Source: Tolypeutes matacus
Taxonomy: Eukaryota > Chordata > Mammalia > Cingulata > Chlamyphoridae
DNA length: 64,000 nt
Reading direction: 5' to 3'
Assembly (NCBI GenBank): GCA_026826555.1
Contig: JAKSZT010054581.1
Location: 2,610,434-2,674,433, forward strand
A program made the translations under genes and the position numbers. Below the pieces are notes generated by a model. It did not search any database and was not told the origin of the DNA. It saw only the letters and a program-made list of their open reading frames with translations. Shown in pieces: positions 12,734 to 23,125 of the stretch. The number at the start of each line of letters is the position of its first letter. Positions within the stretch are counted from its first letter, which is position 1.

Positions 12734-13430
12734 TTTTTTTTTTATTTTTAAGCATTTTATTTTAATAATACTCTTTATCACTTCAATTTAAATCATTCCA
12801 TTATGAAAATTTCTTAATTGAAGAGTGAATATTTCTTCAAATCTCTAAATTAAGCAGAGTTTTTTCAATAAAATTTAGAGCAATACAGTCTTAGAAATAC
12901 ATAATTCTTTATATTACAGAGACACTATGCCCCACACATGAGCTTATTTGGAAATTATAACATCTCATTATAGCATAGCAGGAAAACAGTAAAATCTCAC
13001 AGAGCTACCCAAAACATGGCTTGATTCACACAGGAACATTACACAACAATTAAACATTTCTTAAAACTGCAGATTTTTCTGAGGCAGCAGAAAATAATCC
13101 ATTTAACACAATCAGATGGAAATTTCTGCCTCTGCAAAAATAAGGATAGTTGCATAGATAAATGTTGGCACCCCTTATGGTGGAGTGGGTGGCATTCATG
13201 TTGGAGAAACATCTCAATGTAAAGTTATTACCAGTATAACTATCAACAGCCAGCCACCCACCAACCCAAGTGTTCAGAGGTTTGACTTTGTACTCACAAA
13301 ATACTTGGGTGACAATGCTACTGTCAACTTTCAAGGGGATATTTAGACACACTATTGTAACATTTACTTCCATTTCTAATTTTAAAACATCAATGGAAAA
13401 CAGCAAACAATCTATTTGAGAGACCATATA
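12734..13430 (-). pseudogene. Processed retrocopy of an unidentified mRNA (probably mostly 3' UTR)
   Basis: Read on the minus strand this block ends in AATAAA (12756-12761) followed about 12 bases later by an A-run (plus-strand T10 at 12734-12743), the signature of a reverse-transcribed polyadenylated mRNA. It holds an open frame of 125 codons (13427 to 13050) with no domain that I recognise; Cys and Asn residues are frequent, but this may be chance in UTR sequence. The 5' boundary and target duplication are unclear. It lies downstream of the FBXW8-like exons on the same strand. An alternative is the genuine terminal exon of an unknown transcript; the genomic A-run favours retroposition. Confidence 0.5.
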
Positions 13431-13816
13431 TTTTTAAACTTAAATTTACATAAAATTAATGTAATACTCAACTGATATTATAATTAATGCTTTTAAGTGG
13501 ATTGGAAATTTTGAGAGGCATCCAACAAACACCTATCTACATCCATATCTAAAGGATCCTATCGCTTTATATGTTAACCTATTATCTATTTAACTGTTAA
13601 TAGTATCTTCTGTGGAGTGGGATGGGGGTAAGGGAGGAAAAAGGGAAGATTATTTTTCATTTTACATGCTTTTGAAGTAGCTTGGATTCTGTACCATGCT
13701 GATATATTACCCTATACCATCAGGAAAAAGAATCAGAGAGCTTAATTTTTGATTGTCTCCTAAAAAGCAAAATCTATTATCTTTCTTTTTAAATGTACAT
13801 CTTGTTATTTTTGTAT

Positions 13817-14534
13817 CTTGTTTCTTCACACATACATCCCAAACTCTTCACACCAAAAGCCACCTGGTTGGCTGAGACATCAAGATATGTGGAGGGCTGG
13901 CCATAGACATAATGGAAGATCCTGGCAGAGTCTTCAGCTTTTAACAAGTATACGAGATCTCCAGCAGTGACTACTGCTACAGAGTACCTTCTGGTATCTG
14001 GAACTATTTCAAGGTAGTTGTATTAGTCAGCCAAAGGGGTGCTAATGTGAAATACCAAAAATGGGTTGGTCTTTACAAAGGGTATTTATTTGGGGTAGAA
14101 GTCCACAGATACCAGGCCATAAAGCATTACGTTTCTTCTCTCACAACAGTCTATTGCCACGTGTTAGAGCAAGAGAGCTGCTGGCGTTTGCCAGGGTTCA
14201 GACTTCTGGGGTTCCTCTCTTCCCAGGGCTGCATTTCTCTCCGGGCTTAGCTCCTGTTTCCTCCACAAGGTCAGCTGTAGATGATCAGGTGAAAGGTTTG
14301 CTTCTCTTCTCTTCTTTCCAACATCAAAACTGCTTCTCAAAAGACTGCTTCTCAAAAGACTGCTTCAACTGTCCTTTGCCTTGCCTTTTATATTCAATTC
14401 CCCACCCACCAAGGGGTGGGGCTCAATGCCCTAATCCTAACCTAATCATGCCCAGATTAACAGATCAGTTTACAAGCATGATTTAATTATATTTTTGGAA
14501 TTCATAATTACATCAAACTGCCACAGTAGTAAAT
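13817..14534 (-). pseudogene. FBXW8: FBXW8-like WD40 exon interrupted by an LTR
   Basis: On the minus strand an acceptor (tttatctttgaacag, AG at 14535-14536) is followed by codons reading IYYLEIVPDTRRY and, after the inserted LTR, a frame running to about 13817 that includes YLLKAEDSAR and DVSANQVAFGV. This matches the FBXW8 WD40 segment that directly follows the segment encoded at 17912-18108; FBXW8 is the substrate receptor of a CUL7 E3 ligase. Without the 507-bp LTR plus one 5-bp duplication the exon would be about 206 nt with no stop or frameshift. Where homology ends (about 13817) the next bases are ATACAA and not a GT donor, so the donor may be lost or my boundary slightly off. The LTR makes the exon unusable as written; this is a pseudogene or disrupted duplicate. 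The gene assignment rests on recall of the human protein. Confidence 0.85.
14019..14525 (-). mobile_element. ERVL-type solo LTR inserted in the FBXW8-like exon
   Basis: A 507-bp block starts TGTATTAG and ends TGCCACA on the plus strand, with TG...CA termini. It is flanked by a perfect 5-bp duplication gtagt (14014-14018 and 14526-14530). Removing the block and one duplication restores the reading frame of the host exon, which independently proves the insertion boundaries. A related LTR at 23126-23780 is joined to an internal region with a tRNA-Leu-like primer site on the minus strand, so the sense strand of this family is minus here, the same strand as the exon. AATAAA lies on that strand near 14085. 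Confidence 0.92.
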
Positions 14535-14639
14535 CTGTTCAAAGATAAAGGTTGTTATAGCACTTGAGGTCTCAACTAAAATTCATACTGACTTGGTCAA
14601 ACCATACCCATACTTCCTACACATCAATGAGAAGACCAG

Positions 14640-15245
14640 CAACCAAACAGAATAAGATGGGCAAAGGAACAGTTCACAGAAAATGAAACACAAACAACTT
14701 TTACACAAATAAAAAAATGTTACCAAAAGAGAAATACAATACACTCCTAATAAGAGAAATAGAAAGTAAAAGTTCACTGAGATGCCATTTTCACAGTAAA
14801 AAACAAGAAATCTACTATGACACTGGCATGGAAGCAGAGGCAGGTCAATTACATTTGTGGGTCCCACTTATTCTTGGTGGGTATGTGATCTTGTCCAACT
14901 TCTATAGAGGGAAACCTGGCAATACTTCTCAAAATATCAAATGTACATATGCTTTGACCTAGCAAGTCCACTTCTAGGAATTTACTTACAAATAAACTCA
15001 CATAAATGCAAAAGTATACAAGATTATTCCCTACAGCATTTTCAGCTATTAAGTCATAGCTAAAAACTGGAAACAAACAAATAAAACCCTAAACATCTAT
15101 TACTAAGGGACTAATTAAATAACTTACAATATTATTTCATAGCATCATAGAAAACAACACAAAGAAATTCTTTATAAACCGGTACCAATGGAATAATATC
15201 AGAGATATATATGGGAGAAAAATCAAGGAAACAAGGTGAGGAAGA
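14640..15245 (+). mobile_element. Old L1M-type ORF2 end and 3' UTR remnant
   Basis: Heavily mutated text with recognisable ORF2 C-terminal phrasing: gacctagcaagtccacttctaggaattta (14957-14985) corresponds to the segment after the C-terminal zinc motif, followed by matter resembling aactggaaacaa near 15065. It sits in the apparent intron upstream of the second FBXW8-like exon. No open frame remains. Confidence 0.65.
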
Positions 15246-17128
15246 GAATTTACATTGTGCTAATATGTGTGTAGAAGCTGGGAAAAAGGAAGCATATGAT
15301 GTGCTTGGCTGGTGCAGGCATAAATCAGCTAACAACAGCTGCCTTCAGGGAGGAAAGTGGTTTGAGGTGGAAGACAAATTTCCCACTGTAAACCTTATTG
15401 GGTCTTTTAAATTCTAAACCACAAAGGTGTATTAACTATTCAAAAAATAAAAGTTGTTTTTTTTCATAAGAAATTGAATAAATAAAATAATATTTATTCA
15501 GTTCCAAAATAACAAAATACCTATTTTAACATCTACGTAAACCCCAAAAATATGTTATCAAAAGGTTAAAAATATCTGAGTTATCAGCACTCTCCCGGTC
15601 CTACTGTTATGTGGCAATTCCATGGAGAGTGTGTTAGGCTGTCTGAGGGTAGAAAGGCCATTCGAACAAGCATTTTTATATCATAGTACTCAAGACACAC
15701 ATTCCTCTCACTTCCCTGGATCTGCATGGATATGGGGAGTATCTTGCACAAATAATTTGTAGGTATTCTGTATATCTGTAGGCATTCATTTTCCTCTAGT
15801 GTAGCTCACATGAAGTTTTCACCTCCTTGAGTAAACTATAGGAGTATGGATGGTAATGGAGTGCCACACTGTAATTATGAAAATCCACAGTGTAAAAGGC
15901 AAGCATTACCCTGAGAATATGTCAAGTGAGTTCAAAGCCTGAGTCCTGAAGACTGTCCAGAAGGGCCTGAGAATGAATAAACATCCAGGTGGCTCTGCTA
16001 ATCCTCAGGCCCCATGGTGTGTGTGGCAGCCTAACATACCAGGCCATGGATCCATCACAAAGGATGAATGTACTAGGCTAATATTACAAATCTGGGAACA
16101 TTGCCATTACTTTTCAGGGATTGTATCTGGGAAAGACAATAATGCCCAGCTCTTCAGGCTATGGGGTGCCTTTTCAAGACACATTCAGTGCATTCTGTGG
16201 CAACCCCTCACCCAGGATGAGAAATAATACATAAAATGTGTTATAAAACACACCTCCAACAATGATTGTTTGCTTCTTCTCTCTCTCATTCTAAAACTAA
16301 TTCCTTATTTTCCAGGAACTGACATCCTCAATCTAGCCATTTAACTTCTTCTTAATGTTGGATTTTTGATAGAATAAGAGGCTCAGACTAAAAGTGGTTG
16401 TGCCATTGGCTGGGAGCTATAAACTACTTCAAAAAGCTTCCAGTCTGTGCCAGGATGCCACTGTATTGCCAAAAGCAGGATTTATACTTTTTATAGAGGG
16501 ACTCAGATCTTAAGTAATTGTTTCAGTTCATATAATGATTGCTGGTCTACAGTATTCTTTAATCAGAGACCAAATAATAAACACTATGGTAGTTTTCAGA
16601 ACAAACAGAAATAATTCTAATAAATTATCATAATTTCTAATAAATCCTTGAGATAACAACATCTGGTCATTTTGGTGACTACCACCTCAAATTGCCCAGA
16701 TTTGATTACTAAAGGGGCAAGAAGTTTACGGAGGTTCAGCAGTAATGCTTTTGAAGTTATTCAAGGCTAAAAAGAATTCCACCAGGGGAACTAGGGAGAA
16801 GAATAAAGATTTGTTCCAGGTCAGGCCATCAATTCATTATTTCAGCATTGACTTTTCTGTTCACTCTTCTGCCAATGCCAAAATCAAGCTTATTTAAATC
16901 CAAATTCCACATAGACAGATTTGAGTTCCTCCTTCTTACCATCAAATCATCTTTCATCGTACAACTGGAGAAGTTCATGTACAAAGAAGACAGGTGCTAT
17001 CAAGTGAACTCTGAAATAAGCTATACACAAAGACTTCTTCAGGCTGGCTCAGCTTCACATGTGACATCCTGGAACATGGCTACCCAATTGACACTGACTT
17101 CTAATCTATTTTCATTTGTGAGTTACTC
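15246..17128. other. Apparent intron sequence between FBXW8-like exons, no recognised feature
   Basis: This stretch lies between the two minus-strand exons. Open frames on either strand are short; the one at 15973-16227 resembles nothing I recognise. I see no exon flanked by good splice sites. Small old repeats may be present. Confidence 0.5.
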
Positions 17129-17487
17129 TTTTTTTTTATTGTGGGTAAAAATCAAAATTTTCACAATACATACCAACATTTGCAAAATGATATATAAATA
17201 TATATGCATATATGTGCATTTGCTTACAAAAATGTTATTTATGTATATATATAAATATATTTTAAGAGGTGCTTAGATACCCAAAATATTACACGGAACC
17301 CACTGGGATTCCCATGTTGCCCACCTCCCACACCTCCCACCACATCCCACACAAACATCTCCCACAAGTGTAGCCCACCACCCTCAATAGACTTACACAT
17401 CCTGGGGCCTTGCCACCAACCATAGACCACAGTTCACACCGTAGACCACACACTCTCCCATACAGTTCTGAGTGGTGTGTGCTGATT
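17129..17487 (-). mobile_element. L1 type-1 tail insertion, minus strand
   Basis: It begins on the plus strand with a T-run and attgtgggtaaaaatcaaaa, the reverse complement of the terminal L1 3' UTR seen at 1880-1910, and runs back to the gtgtgtgctgatt region of the UTR. At 359 bp it is a short 5'-truncated L1 insertion. A clear target duplication was not found. It lies in the apparent FBXW8 intron. Confidence 0.85.
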
Positions 17488-17689
17488 CCAGGTGAAAAAA
17501 ATCCTGGGATGTAAAATTGTAGGATGGAAAGCTTCCTTCCTATGTGGGCTGGGATAATATCACTGAACTCATTTTTACTTATATATTTGTCCAGAAGCTG
17601 AGCCCAGATTTCCAGGGGTGATGTCCACTATGTTAGTCTGAAAGAAGCCAAGGACCACAGTGATGAGGGAACTCTGGCTGTGAAGTCAG

Positions 17690-17850
17690 CCCTGAGAGGT
17701 CTGAATCACAATTTCTTAGTTCTGGGTCCTGGGGCAAGTCAATTCACTGCTCAATGGGACAAACAATTTGACCTATTTCACAAGGCTGTTATGAGACTGA
17801 TACATGTAAACCCTAGAGGAAGCCTGACTGGATGGGAATGCTAGCATCTT
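17690..17850 (+). repeat. MIR SINE remnant
   Basis: The core phrase ggggcaagtcaattcactg, then a degraded equivalent of the cattt-cac-ggttgt-tgag portion and atacatgtaaa, follows the order of the MIR consensus. It is diverged and about 160 bp long. Confidence 0.65.
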
Positions 17851-17911
17851 TACTATGTATTTATACTCAATCTAGAGATTAGAAAATAAAATGACCAGAC
17901 TAGAAACTCAC

Positions 17912-18108
17912 CAATTTTGGAACTTCAAGTTCTGCAGCTATTTGCCAAAATCCCTCCTCATTGGGACATAACATTATGACAGCAAAGGGAGGAGCTGTGG
18001 CAACAGTTGCATCTTCCTGGTGGAGGGCTAGTGCCTGTATTCTTGCAACATGCTCAAAATGATGAATAGGATACTTTCCCATCCTTAGTTCCCAAATATT
18101 AAGAAATC
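17912..18108 (-). pseudogene. FBXW8: FBXW8-like WD40 exon with intact splice sites
   Basis: A 197-nt exon on the minus strand, bounded by a good acceptor (ctttctatacag, AG at 18109-18110) and donor GTGAGT starting at 17911. It is open throughout in the phase that joins the next exon (ends on a whole codon after PKL). Readable segments include NIWELRMGKYP, ARIQALAL, EDATVATA, PNEEG and WQIAAELEVPKL, which match the FBXW8 propeller segment between the F-box and the later repeats. I count about 14 changes over 66 residues from the human protein as I recall it, several at otherwise constrained positions (Ser-Ala to Pro-Pro, Asp to Ala or Val). With the following exon carrying an LTR, this is best read as part of an unprocessed pseudogene or decaying duplicate. 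Preceding FBXW8 exons were not found at higher coordinates. Confidence 0.85.
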
Positions 18109-18184
18109 CTGTATAGAAAGAAACAATGCAGGTAATAATTTTAAACTCACTTAATAAGCACAATTATAAAACAATCATGAAACA

Positions 18185-18640
18185 AAATTAAAAGATAAAA
18201 TGACAAATTATCAAAAAATATTGGTACCGTATAACAAAGGGCCAATTTCCTAAAATATATAAAGGGCTCCTAAGATTGAGTGAGAATAAAAAGCAACTGA
18301 AAAGTGAGCAAAGGACATGAGTATCCTGTTTGCAGAAAAAGAAATATAACTGACATTTAAACATAAGTAAAAATGTAAATATTCACCCACAATGTATGTA
18401 CAAGGATATTCACTGCAGTGCTGTTATTTATATCAAAAGAATGTATAGTCTTTCAATAGAGAACTGATTAAATAATGGTACCTCCATAGTTTGGAATTTG
18501 GTATAAAAGGAGCAGTTAAAAAAAAAAAAAAGAATGAGTCAGCCATATATGTAACCTATATGAAATGATCAACATATATTGTTAAATGAAAAATGTACGG
18601 TACAGAATAGTATATAGAATGCACTTGGTCATGGGCAACA
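18185..18640 (+). mobile_element. Old L1M-type fragment
   Basis: Degraded ORF2 C-terminal and 3' UTR text, for example tgtacaaggatattcactgcagtgctgttattt near 18398-18430, and an equivalent of the terminal gattaaataatggtacctcc phrase. There is an internal A13 run near 18518. It lies in the apparent intron upstream of the first FBXW8-like exon. Confidence 0.65.
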
Positions 18641-18659
18641 GACTTTGGTGAGGGCAGTC

Positions 18660-18735
18660 ACTTATGTTTTATGACCTGGTAACTATAAGCTTCTGCCCCA
18701 AATAAATACCCTTTATAAAAGCCAACAGAAAAGCA
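18660..18735 (+). mobile_element. Fragment of the same ERVL-type LTR family
   Basis: Reverse complement comparison with 23150-23240 shows the shared run gacctggtaactataag, then ccaaataaataccct and taaaagccaacag. This part carries the AATAAA of the LTR. Only about 75 bp are recognisable. Confidence 0.6.
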
Positions 18736-18740
18736 CAAAA

Positions 18741-20090
18741 CCAGCTGGACTAGAAGTGGAGGTCACAAACTAGTAGCCCATGACCAAGTGCACCAAAAAT
18801 ACCTAGAACCAAAATATATTTGCATGCAAACATATTTTAAAAACATTGGTGTACAAATACACACTTTTTTATTATGAATGCTTTAACCAGGGCATGGCTT
18901 CTCCAAAGTAGAGCATAAATTTTGTCCACTCAACATTAATAAACATTTATTTATAAAATATAATAAAAATAAATTACACTAGGTGTTCCCCATGGGGAAA
19001 TAAGTTCAAATTCACCCAAAGTTCAAATTTTTCCCTTTCAAAAGTTGAAAACATTTCAAATTTATGAACTCCATTAGCAAGTAGTAATTAACATTATAAA
19101 ATAGGAATTAATCCTCAGTAAACCAGGATAGTAAAACAAATCAGACTGGCTCTATTTCTAGATCTCAAATCAGAAATAAATATCTAATAGTTTGATGAAT
19201 TAAAAATACTAATGTGGATTATGTTCCTGAGACATGAGCTGATATAGAAACTTCCATGAGACATTTTGGGGAGAAAATAAAAACATGCATTTCAACAATA
19301 TTAAAACAAAAAACAAACAAACAAAAACCTACAAGACTTTTCAGGGATAATGAATGTAAGACAATTTTATTGAGAGAGTAATAATTCTGAATTACAGGCA
19401 ACTTTCAATCCCCTCTTACCTTAACAAATAATGCACTTCCCTACTGGTTAGAACCTACAAAGCCAGAGAGAAGAGCCAAATTAAGGTCATCAACCCTCCT
19501 GGGCAAACTGGTAGAAATTTGTCTTGATCATCCCCCAAAACATGAGGAAGTTGCAAAAAACCCCATTTAACCAAGAGAAGCAATGCTGATCTGGACTCCC
19601 TGTACACTGGGCTGTATGTCTTTCTGTACCATTCCTACAATTCCAACCCCATTCTCTCTGGCTTTAGAAAACTAAACCAGGCAGGGACAAATGACTTCAT
19701 GTTGCTGGATAGGAGGAAAAGACACACAATGTCTCTTCCAGCCACCTAATTGAGTATGGATTATGAGAGCTTTGAAAAGGGATATCAAAAAGAGCTGGAT
19801 GACCTAATTCCAGACATACACACAACTACCAGGCAAAAGCTTAGAGCTCCATCCTTACCTGCTCTAGAAAGAATCTTGAGAATGAGGCTACAATCTTCCA
19901 GGCTTCTAACCCAGCTTTTTGCCAAACTTTATATATACTCTTCCAACCAACTGACATAGCCGGTAGGGCTGTAGTGTTTCATAAGGGAAGGCCACCTACA
20001 AGGAGGAAAAACACCCCCTCAGCTTAACAGAGACTCGAGATTTCAAAGGCAGACACACAGGAATCAAAAGCTGCCTTGGAAATCAGGGAA
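18741..20090. other. Non-coding interval, no recognised feature
   Basis: Mixed AT-rich sequence with a (caaa)n-like stretch near 19308-19326. Upstream FBXW8 exons would be expected in this direction, but none with splice sites was seen. Confidence 0.45.
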
Positions 20091-20092
20091 TG

Positions 20093-20332
20093 CCGTATGG
20101 GTTAGTGGTAAAAGGGGGCCCCAGAAATGGGCCTCATTCAAATCTCCATCAGGCTCACATGCACTCACAGTGTGACCTTGGCATAGCAACATAAATGCTG
20201 TCTCGATTCCCCACATATAAAATGGGGACAATTGTAGAAGTAATAATAAAACAATTAATAATAATAATAAAACAATGATGGATGACGATTAACAGTTATC
20301 GGGCACTTTCTAAGAGTTAGACCCCCCCCCCT
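20093..20332 (+). repeat. MIR SINE with (AAT)n expansion
   Basis: Clear MIR order: gggttagtggtaaaa at the head, tgtgaccttggcatag in the core, then taaaatgggga, an (ataat)n tract at 20240-20275, and gggcactttctaagagtt at the tail. One of the best-preserved MIRs in the window. Confidence 0.8.
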
Positions 20333-20359
20333 TTTTTTCAAATTCTAATACAAATTCAT

Positions 20360-20549
20360 GCTTTATTCAATGCTTTGTACTGATATTGACTTAAAATTTT
20401 AAAATACAGGATTCACATGGTTAACTGAAAACCTATGTTGATGAGTTCCAGAAAGTAACTAATATACATATTTTATTCACTGCTATGAACTGATATTGAC
20501 TTACAATGTTAAAAGAGAGGATGCACATAGTGAACTTTGAAAACACCAT
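20360..20549 (-). repeat. 110-bp tandem duplicate beside the assembly gap
   Basis: The phrase tgatattgactta recurs at 20381 and 20491, with the preceding tattcaatgctttgtac and tattcactgctatgaac also aligned, giving a period of 110 bp. On the minus strand each unit contains AATAAA. It may be a tail module of the L1 on the other side of the gap, but the join is not visible. Confidence 0.5.
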
Positions 20550-20649
20550 NNNNNNNNNNNNNNNNNNNNNNNNNNNNNNNNNNNNNNNNNNNNNNNNNNN
20601 NNNNNNNNNNNNNNNNNNNNNNNNNNNNNNNNNNNNNNNNNNNNNNNNN
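20550..20649. other. Assembly gap of 100 N
   Basis: Exactly 100 unknown bases, the conventional filler for a gap of unknown size. Translations across it are meaningless. Confidence 0.99.
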
Positions 20650-22289
20650 CTCATCTGCCCCATCCCCCAACATGCAACCACACTCTATCCCTTTACCATA
20701 GATTATGTCCATATGGGAGATGGCTCAAAGCCTGCTCTTCTCTTACTCTCCTTTGTTAACCTATCTGAATTCTTTGAGAACTTTTCTGTGGCCTAGCATG
20801 TGGTCTATCTTGGAGAATTATCCATGTGTACTCTAGGAGAATGTATACCCCACTGTATTTGGGTTAGTGTTCTGTATGTGTCTATAAGTTCCAGATCCTC
20901 TAATGTGTTATACAAAGTTTTTGTTCTTTATTGATTCTCTGTCAAGATGTTCTTTCTAATGAAGATAATGGCATGTTAAAACCCCCCACTATAATTGTAG
21001 ATGCATTTATTTCTCCGCTTAGTTTTTCCATTTTTGCATTATGTATTGTGAAGTGCCCCAGTTAGGAGCATAAATGTTTAAGATTGTTCTTTCTTCTTGA
21101 ATGATTACCTCTTTTCTAATATATACTGTCCGTATATGTCTCTTACAATAGTTTTGCATTTAAAGTCTATTTGTCCAATATTAGTATAGCTACTCCCACC
21201 ATTTTTTGGTAATTGTTTGCTTGTAAGATTGTTTTCCAGCCATTCACTTTTAGCTTCCTCGAATCCCTGAGTCTATATTAGGTTTCCTATAGACAACATA
21301 AGATGGGCATATTTCCTTATCCATTCTGCCAATCTGTGTCTCCTGACTGGTGATTTTAATACATTAACATTCAATTTTATTATTCTCAAGGAATTACTTA
21401 CATTTGTCATATTATCTTTGGGTTTATGTATGCCAAATGTTGTTTTTATTTCTCTGTCTTTTTTTTTTTTAAATTTTTTCTTACTCTCTCCTCCAGCTCT
21501 CTCTTTCTCATTTTTTCCATTCATCCAGCATTATTCCTTTTAGTATTTCTTGAAGAGCAGGTTTCTTATTTGCACACTCTCAATTTATGTTTATCTGTGA
21601 ATATTTTAAATACTCCAACATTTTTGAATGGCAGCCTTGCTGGATAGAGAATTCTTGGCTGGAAGTTTTCTTCTTTTAGCACCTTGACTATGTCATACCA
21701 CTGCCTTCTTGCCTCTGTGGTTTCAGATGAGAGATCAGAATTTAGTCTTATTGAGCTTTCCTTGTATGTAATAGTTCTCTTTTCTCTTGCTGCTTTCAAT
21801 ATTCTCTCTTTGTCTTGACCAATTGGAAAATATAACTAGTATATGTCTTGGTTTAGGATGTTTGGAATTTATACTCTTTGTAGTATGCTGCACTTTCTGG
21901 ACATACACATCCATCTAACTCAATATGGATGGGAAGTTTTCAGCTATTACTTCCTCCAACATACCTTCTGTCCCCTTTCTTTCTCTTCTCCCTCTGGATG
22001 CCTATAATGTGTATGTTTGTGCATTTTGTGTTTTTTTTTTTCCAGATCCCTAAGTCCCTGCTGGATTTTTTTCTATCTTTTTATCTATCTGTTCTATTAT
22101 CTGTTTGATTTCAGTTTTACTGTCTTCTGCATTGCTAATTTTTCCCTCTGTCTCTTCAAATAGGCTGCTATGTGTTTCTAGTGTATTCTTTATTTCTTGG
22201 ATTGTGCCTTTCATGATGGCCATATTTGTTATCTTTTTATGTATGTTTACAATTTCTTAAGTATGCTCTCTCAGTGTCTTAATTCCAGA
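20650..22289 (-). mobile_element. LINE-1, minus strand: ORF1 C-terminal half, ORF2 start, 3' UTR stub
   Basis: Reading the minus strand from 22289: ORF1 coiled-coil text, then the ORF1 RRM and C-terminal domain (segments such as QPRILYPARLPF, about 21799-21566), the end of ORF1, and the ORF2 start with RRHRLAEWI near 21330. It runs into diverged endonuclease sequence to about 20790, then jumps to a short 3' UTR segment (20650-20770) equivalent to 5955-6050. Most of ORF2 is therefore missing by internal deletion, and the 3' end runs into the gap. It abuts the ERVL internal region at about 22290. Confidence 0.8.
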
Positions 22290-23104
22290 GCTCACCTTCC
22301 ATCATTTTCCTCTTAAAGTTGTTCCTCCTTCAGTCTTTCCCTTCCATGTCCCTTTTAGTCCAAGCTGTCAGTGGTTTTGTTCATACAACTCTCCCAAAAT
22401 CTTTTGTGTAGCATGCAAGAATCAGGGGTCCAAGCCATCAGACAGTAAGTATGTCCAGAAATCTTTCCTAGATAACTGCATCTTCGATCCTAATTTATAA
22501 ATTCCTGGTTTAGTTAAGGCCTCAAATGGGGCACTATCACTTGTGGGCTTGATTTCCAGAGGCTTGGTATTTCTGAAATTAGGTTGTGTTTTCTTTGTGG
22601 CCAACAATTCAATTTTCAGCTTATTTCTCTCATCTAGTATTTTACTATAATCTGCAAGGAGAAGTCAATCCACGTTATTTGAGTTTACTTTGGAAGGTTG
22701 TTCAGATAAGTATCCAGGTCTCATCATTTTCAAATTCAGCTTTCCATAAAACATCAGGAGTCAATCTTACAAATTTCTCTGCAATTTTAAAACATAGATC
22801 ACCTTTTCTCCAGTTTCCAATAATAGTTTTATTATTTACTTCTGAAGCCTCATTAAAAAGCCTCTTTAGCCTCCATATTCCTGCCAACAGTCTTTTCAAG
22901 GCACTTTAGGACTTTTCAAACAAACATTTCACAAATATTTCCTTCTAAGGACTTATCAAAAATAACTTTAGGCTCCATATTGCTACCAAAAGTCACTTCA
23001 AAGCAATCTAGGATTTTCAATCAAGCATCTCAGTAGCCCTCCAAAAATACCCCTTACCCATTTATAAAAACATTCCAGCATTTTGGTAATTCCAAAAACA
23101 CTAC
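22290..23104 (-). mobile_element. ERVL-type internal region fragment
   Basis: Minus-strand sequence continuing downstream from an LTR and primer binding site. Two open stretches (about 22899-22702 and 22607-22422) lie where the leader and 5' part of gag would be; I cannot match them to a specific gag motif. The internal region stops at the L1 at about 22289, so the provirus is incomplete. The identity comes from position relative to the LTR and primer site more than from protein similarity. Confidence 0.6.
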
Positions 23105-23120
23105 ACCACTCCAGGTACCA
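23104..23120 (-). other. Retroviral primer binding site resembling tRNA-Leu
   Basis: On the minus strand, five bases inside the LTR end, the sequence TGGTACCTGGAGTGGTG matches the complement of a tRNA-Leu 3' end at about 15 of 17 positions. ERVL elements are primed by tRNA-Leu. This fixes both the orientation of the LTR (5' LTR, minus strand) and the class. Confidence 0.75.
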
Positions 23121-23125
23121 AATTC

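Noticed and set aside
15973..16227. 84-codon open frame in the apparent FBXW8 intron
   Set aside because: No similarity that I recognise, no splice or poly(A) context.
20433..20796. Open frames reading through the run of N
   Set aside because: The N stretch is an assembly gap; translation across it carries no information.
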